A stretch of DNA of 64,000 nt, taken from contig NZ_RDSD01000006.1 in assembly GCF_003712195.1 (NCBI RefSeq), positions 1 to 64,000 of the forward strand, written 5' to 3'. Shown piece by piece: positions 46,854 through 54,227 of this stretch (position 1 is the first letter of the stretch; every line of letters starts with the position of its first letter). The DNA comes from Proteiniphilum sp. X52 (GTDB lineage: Bacteria > Bacteroidota > Bacteroidia > Bacteroidales > Dysgonomonadaceae). The position numbers and the translations under genes were made by a program. The notes beneath the pieces were generated by a model. The model ran no database searches. It worked only from the letters and a program-made list of their open reading frames with translations, and had not been told where the DNA came from.

Positions 46854-47612
46854 ATGAAACAGCAACTCAACCTCTTTTTCCACGCACTCCTATTTTACAG
46901 CCGCATTCCGGCAGGTAAAATCGACTATTCGGAAGAAAATCTGACGAAAGCATTCCGTTATTTTCCATTGGTCGGCATTATTGTGGGTGCGCTAGGAGGT
47001 GGAGTTTTTTTGCTGTTCCAATGGATACTCCCGATACCGGTCGCCCTTGTGATAGCGATGACGGCCATAGTATTTCTCACGGGGGCGATTCACGAGGACG
47101 GTCTCTCTGATTTTTTCGACGGGTTTGGAGGGGGACGCGACAAGGAACGCATTCTCTCCATCATGAAAGAGAGCGCTATCGGCGCTTATGGCGTTATATC
47201 CCTTATCCTGTTGTTTCTGCTGAAATTCATGTTGTTGCTTTCCATCGGCCCATCCCATATCATGGTGGTGCTGATTGCAGCCCATGCTTCGAGCCGCATG
47301 ATGCCGGTCTTCATGGTGAACAGCTCACGGTATGCCCGCACCGGAGATAGCAAAGCGATGCACACCCGCAGAAAAACAGATATGACCACTTTCCTGATCG
47401 CCCTTACGTTTGGTCTTGTTCCATTGAGTTTTATGCCCTGGCAAATCATAGTGATTGTCATTCCGCTATATGCAGTGATCATGATCGTGTTGAAAAAATA
47501 TACCGAAAAAAAGATAGGCGGTTTTACCGGTGATGTGTTGGGTGCGTTGCAACAATTTTCGGAGCTCGCTTTCTATCTTGTTTGCATTATAATATATCCC
47601 ATAAATCAATAG
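46854..47612 (+). CDS. cobS: Adenosylcobinamide-GDP ribazoletransferase (cobalamin synthase)
   Basis: The 252-residue integral membrane protein has several hydrophobic segments and the CobS signature HEDGLSDFFDGFGGGRDKER, an Asp-rich metal-binding motif near residues 82-100. It starts 5 bp after cobT. CobS joins AdoCbi-GDP with alpha-ribazole (phosphate) at the inner membrane. Length matches the family (~250). Confidence 0.95.
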   Translation: MKQQLNLFFHALLFYSRIPAGKIDYSEENLTKAFRYFPLVGIIVGALGGGVFLLFQWILPIPVALVIAMTAIVFLTGAIHEDGLSDFFDGFGGGRDKERILSIMKESAIGAYGVISLILLFLLKFMLLLSIGPSHIMVVLIAAHASSRMMPVFMVNSSRYARTGDSKAMHTRRKTDMTTFLIALTFGLVPLSFMPWQIIVIVIPLYAVIMIVLKKYTEKKIGGFTGDVLGALQQFSELAFYLVCIIIYPINQ

Positions 47613-47671
47613 TTTGACATCTGTAATTTCAGACATACACATTTCTCTTTATACACTGGCGGAAGTTCTGC

Positions 47672-47713
47672 AATTGGTAATTGGTAATTGGTAATTGGTA
47701 ATTGGTAATTCCT
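47672..47713 (+). repeat. Heptamer tandem array 5 (AATTGGT), 6 units
   Basis: Five perfect AATTGGT units and one AATTCCT lie immediately before the cobC ATG at 47715. The heptamer differs from arrays 1-4 but the period is the same. Confidence 0.95.
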
Positions 47714-47714
47714 C

Positions 47715-48326
47715 ATGAGACTCTATCTTGTCCGACATACACGCGTGGATGTGCCGTCAGGGATCTGTTACGGGCAGACCGATGTCCCATTGGCCGCTTC
47801 GTTCGAAACCGAATCGGAATCTGTCCGGTCGAAATTATCGAAGATACAGTTTGATGCTGTTTTCTGTAGTCCGCTGAGCCGATGCATGAAACTCGGTTCA
47901 TTGCTGTCTTATCGCTTCCAAACCGACGACCGGTTGAAAGAACTGGACTTCGGCGAATGGGAAGGCCGGACCTGGGATACGATATTCGAATCGGAAACAG
48001 GGAAAAGGTGGTTTGGAGATTATCTGAATGAAACCTGTCCGAATGGGGAATCGTATAATGATATGCTCTGCCGTGTCCAGGGGTTTATCGACGACCTTCC
48101 AGATACCAGAGGGAATATACTGGTTATAACGCATGCGGGAGTGATCCGGGCATTCAAAATACTACTGGAAGACCATCCGGAGAACATGTCATCCGCTGAA
48201 CGAATATTCCCCGCAAGAACAGGCGACACTTCACGGCATTCGCCACACAAAGTGTTCGACGAACCTATTGCTTACGGGCAGATTACAATCATAAAAAACC
48301 TCCCTAAAACGCAGAGCTGGTCATGA
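47715..48326 (+). CDS. cobC: Alpha-ribazole phosphatase (histidine phosphatase family)
   Basis: The 203-residue protein begins MRLYLVRHTRVDVPSGICYGQTDVPL, with the RHT motif (His8) that forms the phospho-histidine. It also has FCSPLSRCMKL, ELDFGEWEGRTWDTIF and the second catalytic His in VITHAGVIRAF. This matches CobC phosphatases, which dephosphorylate alpha-ribazole phosphate or cobalamin phosphate. It follows cobT and cobS. Other histidine phosphatases look alike, but CYGQTDVPL and gene context support CobC. Confidence 0.88.
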   Translation: MRLYLVRHTRVDVPSGICYGQTDVPLAASFETESESVRSKLSKIQFDAVFCSPLSRCMKLGSLLSYRFQTDDRLKELDFGEWEGRTWDTIFESETGKRWFGDYLNETCPNGESYNDMLCRVQGFIDDLPDTRGNILVITHAGVIRAFKILLEDHPENMSSAERIFPARTGDTSRHSPHKVFDEPIAYGQITIIKNLPKTQSWS

Positions 48327-48343
48327 AGAAGAATTTAAAATCC

Positions 48344-48418
48344 CGCCTTTCAGTATTACACCTTCCGACATCATGCCTTTTAGCATCATACCTTTTGGTA
48401 TCATACCCTTTGGTATTA
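48344..48418 (+). repeat. 15-bp tandem repeat, 5 units, with palindromic core
   Basis: Five consecutive 15-bp units fit the consensus TACCTTTTGGTATCA. Units 4 and 5 contain the palindrome TACC-TTTT-GGTA or a close form and could each form a small hairpin; units 1-3 are degenerate. The array ends 10 bp before a perfect -7 promoter motif. Confidence 0.85.
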
Positions 48419-48428
48419 TATTTTTTCT

Positions 48429-48436
48429 TATCTTTG
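48429..48436 (+). promoter_or_regulatory. -7 promoter element of the ATPase gene
   Basis: TATCTTTG matches TAnnTTTG exactly. It lies 19 bp before the ATG at 48456, which leaves a very short leader. Confidence 0.6.
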
Positions 48437-48455
48437 TCAAAATATTTGTTTGAAT

Positions 48456-49607
48456 ATGGAAAAACTCCCTTTTATTTTTGGCAAATCGACTGATGCGGCA
48501 AACTTTACCGATCGGGAAGAAGAGTCTGTTCGACTGGCTCTCAACTTTAAGTCGTTGACAAATACGACGATTATCTCGCCACGACGCTGGGGTAAAACAT
48601 CTTTAGTCGAAGCTGTATCAAAAACAGTTATGGATGAAAGCAAAACAATAAAAGTGTGTCTGCTTGATATTTTCAATGTGCGTAGCGAAATAGATTTTTA
48701 CGACTATTTCGCAAAAGAGATTCTCAAGACGACAGCAAGCCGTTGGGAAGAAATGGCGACTCATGCCAAGAATTTTTTGGCACAACTGTTACCGAAAATA
48801 TCATTTTCACCTGATTCGCAAGCCGAAATTTCATTCGGCGTAAGTTGGGAAGCCTTACAGAAAAGTCCTGATGACATTCTTAACCTAGCCGAAAATATTG
48901 CAAAATCGAAAAACATACGTATTGTCGTATGTATCGACGAGTTCCAAGCCATAGGCGATTTTCCCGACAGCTTGGCTTTTCAGCGGAAGTTGCGTTCGCA
49001 TTGGCAACACCACCACAGCGTGGCCTATTGTCTTTACGGCAGCAAACGCCACATGCTGCTCAATATTTTCTCCAACATTTCCATGCCATTCTACAAGTTT
49101 GGCGACATCATGTTTTTACAAAAAATCAACAATGCAGTGTGGGGGAAATTTATAAAAAAACGTTTTGAAGACAGTGGTAAAAAAATCGGGATCAAAACCG
49201 CCGAATATCTTGCGGCAAGGGTGGATAATCACAGTTACTACGTGCAGCAACTTGCGCAACAGGCTTGGCTGCGGACCACGGAAACCTGTACGAAAGAAAT
49301 CATCGAGAATTCCTTGCAAAGCATTAAAAATCAACTAAGTTTACTCTTTATCGGACAAATCGAAGGACTTAGCGCGACACAGATCAATTTTCTGAAAGCC
49401 GTATTAGATGGCGAAAGCGCCTTTACTTCAAGGAAAGTATTACAAAACTACCGTTTGGGGACCTCGGGCAATCTCAAAAAAATAAAATCGGCACTTTCAT
49501 CCAAGGAAATTATTGATATACAGGAAAAAAAAATAGAGATCTTAGACCCAATCTTTAAACTTTGGTTAAAAGAAGATTACTTTAGAAACTATTTAAATTT
49601 CTTTTGA
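48456..49607 (+). CDS. AAA/archaeal-ATPase-like ATP-binding protein
   Basis: The 383-residue protein has a Walker A-like SPRRWGKTS motif near residues 45-53 and a Walker B-like IRIVVCIDEFQAI near 150. Its later part contains a winged-helix-like region (SATQINFLKAVLDGE...TSRKVLQNYRLGTSGNLKKIKSAL). This is the layout of the archaeal ATPase-like AAA families, whose physiological role is mostly unknown. The ATG at 48456 is preferred over a TTG two codons upstream. It has its own promoter and interrupts the cob gene order between cobC and cobQ, with no evident tie to cobalamin. It may be a later insertion. Confidence 0.8.
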   Translation: MEKLPFIFGKSTDAANFTDREEESVRLALNFKSLTNTTIISPRRWGKTSLVEAVSKTVMDESKTIKVCLLDIFNVRSEIDFYDYFAKEILKTTASRWEEMATHAKNFLAQLLPKISFSPDSQAEISFGVSWEALQKSPDDILNLAENIAKSKNIRIVVCIDEFQAIGDFPDSLAFQRKLRSHWQHHHSVAYCLYGSKRHMLLNIFSNISMPFYKFGDIMFLQKINNAVWGKFIKKRFEDSGKKIGIKTAEYLAARVDNHSYYVQQLAQQAWLRTTETCTKEIIENSLQSIKNQLSLLFIGQIEGLSATQINFLKAVLDGESAFTSRKVLQNYRLGTSGNLKKIKSALSSKEIIDIQEKKIEILDPIFKLWLKEDYFRNYLNFF

Positions 49608-49736
49608 AAGAAGTAAATAAAAAATAATTCTTTTGAATAGCGAAACAAATACGGACCGACCGGCCACATTCATGGAAAAATGAAGATAAAATGGTCGAAG
49701 TATTTAAGTTACAAGCATCAAAAACATCGTCAACGA

Positions 49737-51194
49737 ATGAAGAAACTTCGGCCCATTATGTTTGTCGGCACCGGCTCCGATGTAGGAAAATCGGTGATCA
49801 ACACCGGTTTCTGCCGTATATTCCTGCAGGATGGCCACTCCCCTGCCCCGTTCAAGGCGCAGAATATGTCGCTCAACAGCTATCCGACCGGCGACAATCT
49901 CGAAATAGGCCGCGCACAGGCTGTACAAGCGGAAGCGTGCCGAATCGACTGCACCGTAGAGATGAACCCGGTCTTGCTGAAACCGACCGGCAACTCTACC
50001 TCGCAAGTGGTACTCAACGGCAAGCCGGCCGGAAACAAGTCGGCACGGGAGTATTTCAACGAGACCGACCGGAATGCACTGTTCACAGAAGTGATGCGTT
50101 CGTTCGACAGGCTGGCCAGCCGCTATAATCCGATAGTGATTGAAGGGGCGGGCAGTATCTCGGAGATCAACCTCCGGGAGAAAGATATCGTGAACATGCG
50201 TGTGGCACTTCATACCCATGCTGCCACATTTCTGGTGGCCGATATCGATAAAGGGGGTGTGTTTGCCAGTGTGTACGGAACCCTTGAATTGCTTCCCGAC
50301 GGCGAACGCGATGCCATCAAAGGGATCATCATCAATAAATTCAGGGGAGATATCGCACTGTTTGAAGAGGGTAAAAAGATACTGGAAGAGCTGACAGGAA
50401 AACCGGTAGTGGGCATCATTCCCTACTGTAAAGGACTTTTCATCGAACAAGAGGACGGGGTAGTTATCGAAAAAAAGAAAACGGCCTTGAAAGCCGGAAA
50501 AATCAATGTCGGAGTGGTATTGTTGAAACATTTGTCGAACTTTACCGATTTCAATATGCTGGAACTGATGCCGGACGTGAATCTTTTCTATTCGGACAAT
50601 GCGGAAACATTGTCGCAGGCCGATATAATCATTATCCCTGGATCAAAAAACACGCTGTCGGACTTGAAAACACTGCGGGAAAAGGGCCTTGACAGAGCCA
50701 TCCTGGCGCATCACCGCAACGGAAGACCTTTGTACGGTATTTGCGGCGGTTACCAGATGATGGGTGAGGAGGTACGCGACCCGGATGGCGTGGAGGGCGA
50801 TATCGCATCCCTACCCGGTTTGGGAATTCTTCCGGTCGTCACCACCCTTGCCGACGGTAAACAGACGCGACAATGCCGGTTTTCATTTATTGAAGGCGAC
50901 ATTTCAGGGGAAGGATACGAAATACATGCAGGATATACACCTTCCACTCGCCCGCTCTGTCGTATGGAAAACGGTGAAACCGACGGTTTTTTCCTGAACG
51001 ACAATACCTGGGGGACCTATATCCACGGTATTTTCGATAATGCATCCGTCATTGAACAGGTGCTACGTCAGATAGATCCCGCCATCTCCGTTACCGTAGA
51101 TTATAAAGCCCGCAAGGAAGAGGGATATGACCGGCTCGCCGATATGATCCGGGAAAATGTGGATATGGAGTATATTTACCGGTGTCTGCGGTAA
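49737..51194 (+). CDS. cobQ: Adenosylcobyric acid synthase (glutamine-hydrolysing)
   Basis: The ATG at 49737 gives MKKLRPIMFVGTGSDVGKS, which is the usual CobQ start with P-loop GTGSDVGKS at residues 11-19; an open frame extends to 49680. The N-terminal synthetase part (QNMSLNSYPTGDNLEIGRAQ) is followed by a class I glutamine amidotransferase domain with Cys336 in GICGGYQMMG and a C-terminal His in TYIHGIFDN. It amidates four carboxyl groups of adenosylcobyrinic a,c-diamide to give adenosylcobyric acid. Length (~485) is normal. Its presence means the pathway here reaches further back than nucleotide-loop assembly alone. Confidence 0.95.
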   Translation: MKKLRPIMFVGTGSDVGKSVINTGFCRIFLQDGHSPAPFKAQNMSLNSYPTGDNLEIGRAQAVQAEACRIDCTVEMNPVLLKPTGNSTSQVVLNGKPAGNKSAREYFNETDRNALFTEVMRSFDRLASRYNPIVIEGAGSISEINLREKDIVNMRVALHTHAATFLVADIDKGGVFASVYGTLELLPDGERDAIKGIIINKFRGDIALFEEGKKILEELTGKPVVGIIPYCKGLFIEQEDGVVIEKKKTALKAGKINVGVVLLKHLSNFTDFNMLELMPDVNLFYSDNAETLSQADIIIIPGSKNTLSDLKTLREKGLDRAILAHHRNGRPLYGICGGYQMMGEEVRDPDGVEGDIASLPGLGILPVVTTLADGKQTRQCRFSFIEGDISGEGYEIHAGYTPSTRPLCRMENGETDGFFLNDNTWGTYIHGIFDNASVIEQVLRQIDPAISVTVDYKARKEEGYDRLADMIRENVDMEYIYRCLR

Positions 51195-51254
51195 TAGGAT
51201 GATATGCTTCAGACAATAAAGGAAAGTACCCTTTATGCGGATCGCACCTCCGGC

Positions 51255-51394
51255 AATAATTGGTAATTCGTGATTCGTGATTGGCAATTTGTAATTGGCA
51301 ATTCGTAATTTGTAATTGGAAATTCGTAATTTGTAATTGGAAATTTGTAATTTGTAATTTGTAATTCGTGATTCGTGATTCGTAATTGGTATTA
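51255..51394 (+). repeat. Heptamer tandem array 6 (NGTAATT/GGNAATT), about 19-20 units
   Basis: About 19 steps of CGTAATT, TGTAATT, GGCAATT, GGAAATT and CGTGATT fill the gap between cobQ and the CobD-type gene, ending 6-12 bp before the ATG at 51400. Related to the AATTGGT array 5. Confidence 0.93.
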
Positions 51395-51399
51395 AAGGA

Positions 51400-52422
51400 A
51401 TGCAAACAGGTCATGGTAACGACACATATAACTATCCTGGGGCTATAAGATGCGACTTCAGCTCCAATATTCCTTACCGGAACGCGTCGGAGACCATCGA
51501 GGGTTATCTGAAAAGCCGTATGGATACCATTCGTAATTATCCCGATCCGAACAGTCGTAAGTTAACATCCCAATTGGCCGATTTTCATGCTGTTTCTCCC
51601 GATAATATCCTTGTGACGAACGGTTCTGCCGAAGCGTTCTATTTGCTCGCGCACCTCTTTCAACACTGGGAAAGTGTGATCCCTTATCCTACTTTTTCAG
51701 AATATGAAGATGCCTGTCACGTTTACCGGCACAGGATTTCATTCATCCCGACAGAGTCTTTGCAAGAGTCCGTCCACTTTAGTGCCGACACGGTTTGGTT
51801 TGGCGTACCCAACAATCCCGATGGAAAAATTGTGAACAACGACATGATTTCCCGTTTTTGCAGCGAAAACCGCCACACCTTTTTTGTCGCGGATGCGGCG
51901 TATGACGAGCTATGCCCGCGAAACGAATCGGTGAAAGAGTTGCAAGGCAGATTCAGGAATCTGATCATCGTACATTCACTTACAAAAACATTCGGCATTC
52001 CCGGATTACGCCTGGGGTATATTGTTGCCGACCGACAGATAATCGACGCTATCCGGTCATTGCGTCCACCCTGGTCGGTAAACGCATTGGCCCTGGAGGC
52101 AGGAAGTTTTATTCTGGAGAACCGGGACAGGCTGTTGCCGGATGCCGCTTCACTTTGCGCCGAATCAGCACGGTTACAGCAAGAAATCGCCGCATTGCCG
52201 CAATTCGAAGTGACCGCTTCGCCATCCAATTTCTTTTTGGTGAAGATGAAAGAGCGAACAGCGGCAGAACTGAAATATTTCCTGGTCGACCATTTCGGCC
52301 TGTTGATCCGTGACGCGTCCAATTTCAGGGGATTGACTCCGCAATATTTTCGTATTTCGGTACAGGAGGAAGCATGGAACCGTCAGCTTATTGAAGCGCT
52401 GAATCTGTTTCACACAGGATAA
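51400..52422 (+). CDS. cobD: PLP-dependent L-threonine-O-3-phosphate decarboxylase (CobD type)
   Basis: The 340-residue fold-type I aminotransferase-like protein has the PLP-binding Lys196 in HSLTKTFGIPGLRLGY, the NPDG segment (FGVPNNPDGKIV) and VADAAYDELC. It begins MQTGHGNDTYNYPGAIRCDFSSNIPY, where the GHGN and DFSSN motifs are typical for CobD/CobC-type proteins rather than HisC. It would make (R)-1-amino-2-propanol O-2-phosphate from threonine phosphate. It lies before cbiB, which uses that product. HisC-like activity cannot be fully excluded. Confidence 0.88.
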   Translation: MQTGHGNDTYNYPGAIRCDFSSNIPYRNASETIEGYLKSRMDTIRNYPDPNSRKLTSQLADFHAVSPDNILVTNGSAEAFYLLAHLFQHWESVIPYPTFSEYEDACHVYRHRISFIPTESLQESVHFSADTVWFGVPNNPDGKIVNNDMISRFCSENRHTFFVADAAYDELCPRNESVKELQGRFRNLIIVHSLTKTFGIPGLRLGYIVADRQIIDAIRSLRPPWSVNALALEAGSFILENRDRLLPDAASLCAESARLQQEIAALPQFEVTASPSNFFLVKMKERTAAELKYFLVDHFGLLIRDASNFRGLTPQYFRISVQEEAWNRQLIEALNLFHTG

Positions 52423-52482
52423 CGAGCGTGGATTGGGGAAGAGGATTTTCAAAGAGTTATTTATATCAGCAATTGTATTACT

Positions 52483-53457
52483 TTGTATCATTTTTTCACC
52501 ACATATCAGGATTTTCTCATTCCGCTATTGGGCGGGTTATTGCTGGATGCGCTCATGGGTGATCCCCACCGTTTGCCGCACCCCATCCGTCTGTTCGGCA
52601 GCATGATAGCGTGGTGCGACAGGCAATTTAACCGGGGAAATCATCGAAAGAGAAATGGCGTGCTGGTCGCCTTGGGACTGGTATTGTCGGTCTTCGCTCT
52701 TTTATATGGTCTGGAACGGGCACTTTCTCCCTACCCCTCCTCCCTGCTCATCATCAACACTATTCTCTTTTTTTACGCGATCAGCAACCGGAGCCTGATC
52801 TGCGAAGCGATGAAAGTAGAAAAGCGGGTTATGAAAGGTGATATTCCGGCGGCACGAAACCAACTGGCCTGGATTGTGGGACGTGACACATCGCAACTTA
52901 CAGCAAAACAGATCCGCATGGCAACACTCGAAACACTGGCCGAAAACCTAAGCGACGGAGTGATCGCTCCCCTGTTTTTCTATGTGCTCGGAGGAATTCC
53001 GTTGATGATGGCCTACAAGATGATCAATACCATGGATTCCATGATCGGATATAAAAATGAGAAGTACCGCGATTTCGGATGGTTCGCCGCCCGCATCCTC
53101 GATGACACGGCCAATTTTATTCCCGCGCGGCTCACTGCTTTATCAATGGTGTTACTACCACCCTCCCGGCGTGGATTCACCTTTATCCGAAAATATTCCA
53201 AATGCCACTCAAGCCCCAACTCCGGTTATCCGGAATCGGCGCTGGCCGGTATCCTCAACTGCCGATTGGGCGGTCCAAACCTATATCATGGCAAATTAGT
53301 GGAGAAACCCTATATAGGAGAGAACGACCGGGATCTCTCACACGCCGATGTGCGGCGGGCCTGTTTCATCAACCTACGGGTTACCTTGACAATGACGTTG
53401 ATGATCATTCTGTTCCTTTACGGATTATACTACTTTTTGAGTTGCCCCACCATTTAA
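52483..53457 (+). CDS. cbiB: Adenosylcobinamide-phosphate synthase
   Basis: The ~324-residue membrane protein has LLLDALMGDPHRLPHPIRLFGSMIAW near its start, the CbiB hallmark. It also has ETLAENLSDGVIAPLFFYVLGGIPLMMAYKMINTMDSMIGY and FGWFAARILDDTANFIPARL. No ATG lies before the conserved core, so the best start is TTG at 52483 (MYHFFTTYQDF). CbiB links aminopropanol phosphate to adenosylcobyric acid in the inner membrane. It is downstream of the CobD-type gene, 60 bp apart. A CTTTG sequence overlapping the TTG resembles a -7 promoter box, so the true start could differ. Confidence 0.92.
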   Translation: MYHFFTTYQDFLIPLLGGLLLDALMGDPHRLPHPIRLFGSMIAWCDRQFNRGNHRKRNGVLVALGLVLSVFALLYGLERALSPYPSSLLIINTILFFYAISNRSLICEAMKVEKRVMKGDIPAARNQLAWIVGRDTSQLTAKQIRMATLETLAENLSDGVIAPLFFYVLGGIPLMMAYKMINTMDSMIGYKNEKYRDFGWFAARILDDTANFIPARLTALSMVLLPPSRRGFTFIRKYSKCHSSPNSGYPESALAGILNCRLGGPNLYHGKLVEKPYIGENDRDLSHADVRRACFINLRVTLTMTLMIILFLYGLYYFLSCPTI

Positions 53458-53503
53458 TTGCAAACTTTTTAGTCACAAACCATTTAGTTTTATATTTTTC
53501 TTA

Positions 53504-53511
53504 TACCTTTG
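53504..53511 (+). promoter_or_regulatory. -7 promoter element of the DUF192 gene
   Basis: TACCTTTG matches TAnnTTTG exactly and lies about 96 bp before the ATG at 53607. Confidence 0.55.
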
Positions 53512-53606
53512 CCATACATTATTTCTCCGCGCCGCTGGAGAAAAATATCTCGGATAGAGCCCGTTGCAAAAACGATTATGGCTAAAAACAAAACCATAAG
53601 AAAAGT

Positions 53607-54137
53607 ATGTCAAAAAAGAAAAAAAGCAACCGAAGCGTATATTTGATGGTTTTATTGATCGTAATAGCCGGTCTTGCAGTATACTTTTTACAGCGATCCG
53701 GCAACGAACCGGAAATATCAACGCAATCCGAAGCGATAGACATTCCATTCCGCAAGCAGGGAGAATTGTTCTTCACCAGTCGGCAGAATGGCGACACACT
53801 GGCAATGATCGATATTGAAGTGGCCGATAACGACCAATTACGGGCACGCGGATTGATGTACCGGCGCAGCCTTCCGGAAAATGCGGGAATGTTGTTCATT
53901 CAAAGTATGGAAGAAATGCAGAGTTTCTGGATGAAAAACACTTACATCCCGTTGGATATCCTTTTTGTGAATAGGGACAAAGAGATCGTGACCATTCACG
54001 CGAATACCACCCCGTTAAAAGAGTGGAACTATGCGTCTACAAAACCCGCGATCTATGTAGTGGAGGTAAACGCGGGATTCACCAATCGGCACGGTATACG
54101 TACCGGAGACAGGATAGAATTCATCATCCCGGAATAA
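53607..54137 (+). CDS. Membrane-anchored DUF192 protein
   Basis: The 176-residue protein has a basic N-terminus (MSKKKKSNRS) and one membrane segment at about residues 12-30, with the rest in the periplasm. Residues ~60-175 match DUF192: IDIEVADNDQLRARGLMYRRSLPENAGMLFI, FWMKNTYIPLDILFVNRDKEIV and YVVEVNAGFTNRHGIRTGDRI. DUF192 proteins are small secreted or anchored proteins of unknown function. It has its own -7 promoter and is not clearly part of the cob operon. Confidence 0.88.
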   Translation: MSKKKKSNRSVYLMVLLIVIAGLAVYFLQRSGNEPEISTQSEAIDIPFRKQGELFFTSRQNGDTLAMIDIEVADNDQLRARGLMYRRSLPENAGMLFIQSMEEMQSFWMKNTYIPLDILFVNRDKEIVTIHANTTPLKEWNYASTKPAIYVVEVNAGFTNRHGIRTGDRIEFIIPE

Positions 54138-54158
54138 CGTCCTCCCCGGTCTCCCATT

Positions 54159-54227
54159 CTTCCCTCTTCCCTCTTCCCTCTTCCCTCTTCACTCTTCATT
54201 CTTCATTCTTCACTCTCATTCTTCCCT
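54159..54227 (+). repeat. Heptamer tandem array 7 (CTTCCCT/CTTCANT), 10 units
   Basis: Four CTTCCCT units followed by CTTCACT and CTTCATT units, with one 6-bp step near the end, lie between the convergent DUF192 and S9 peptidase genes. The array overlaps the last eight codons or so and the stop of the peptidase gene. Confidence 0.93.

Noticed and set aside
49704-50531. 275-codon open frame opposite cobQ
   Set aside because: Antisense to conserved CobQ motifs, with no domain pattern.
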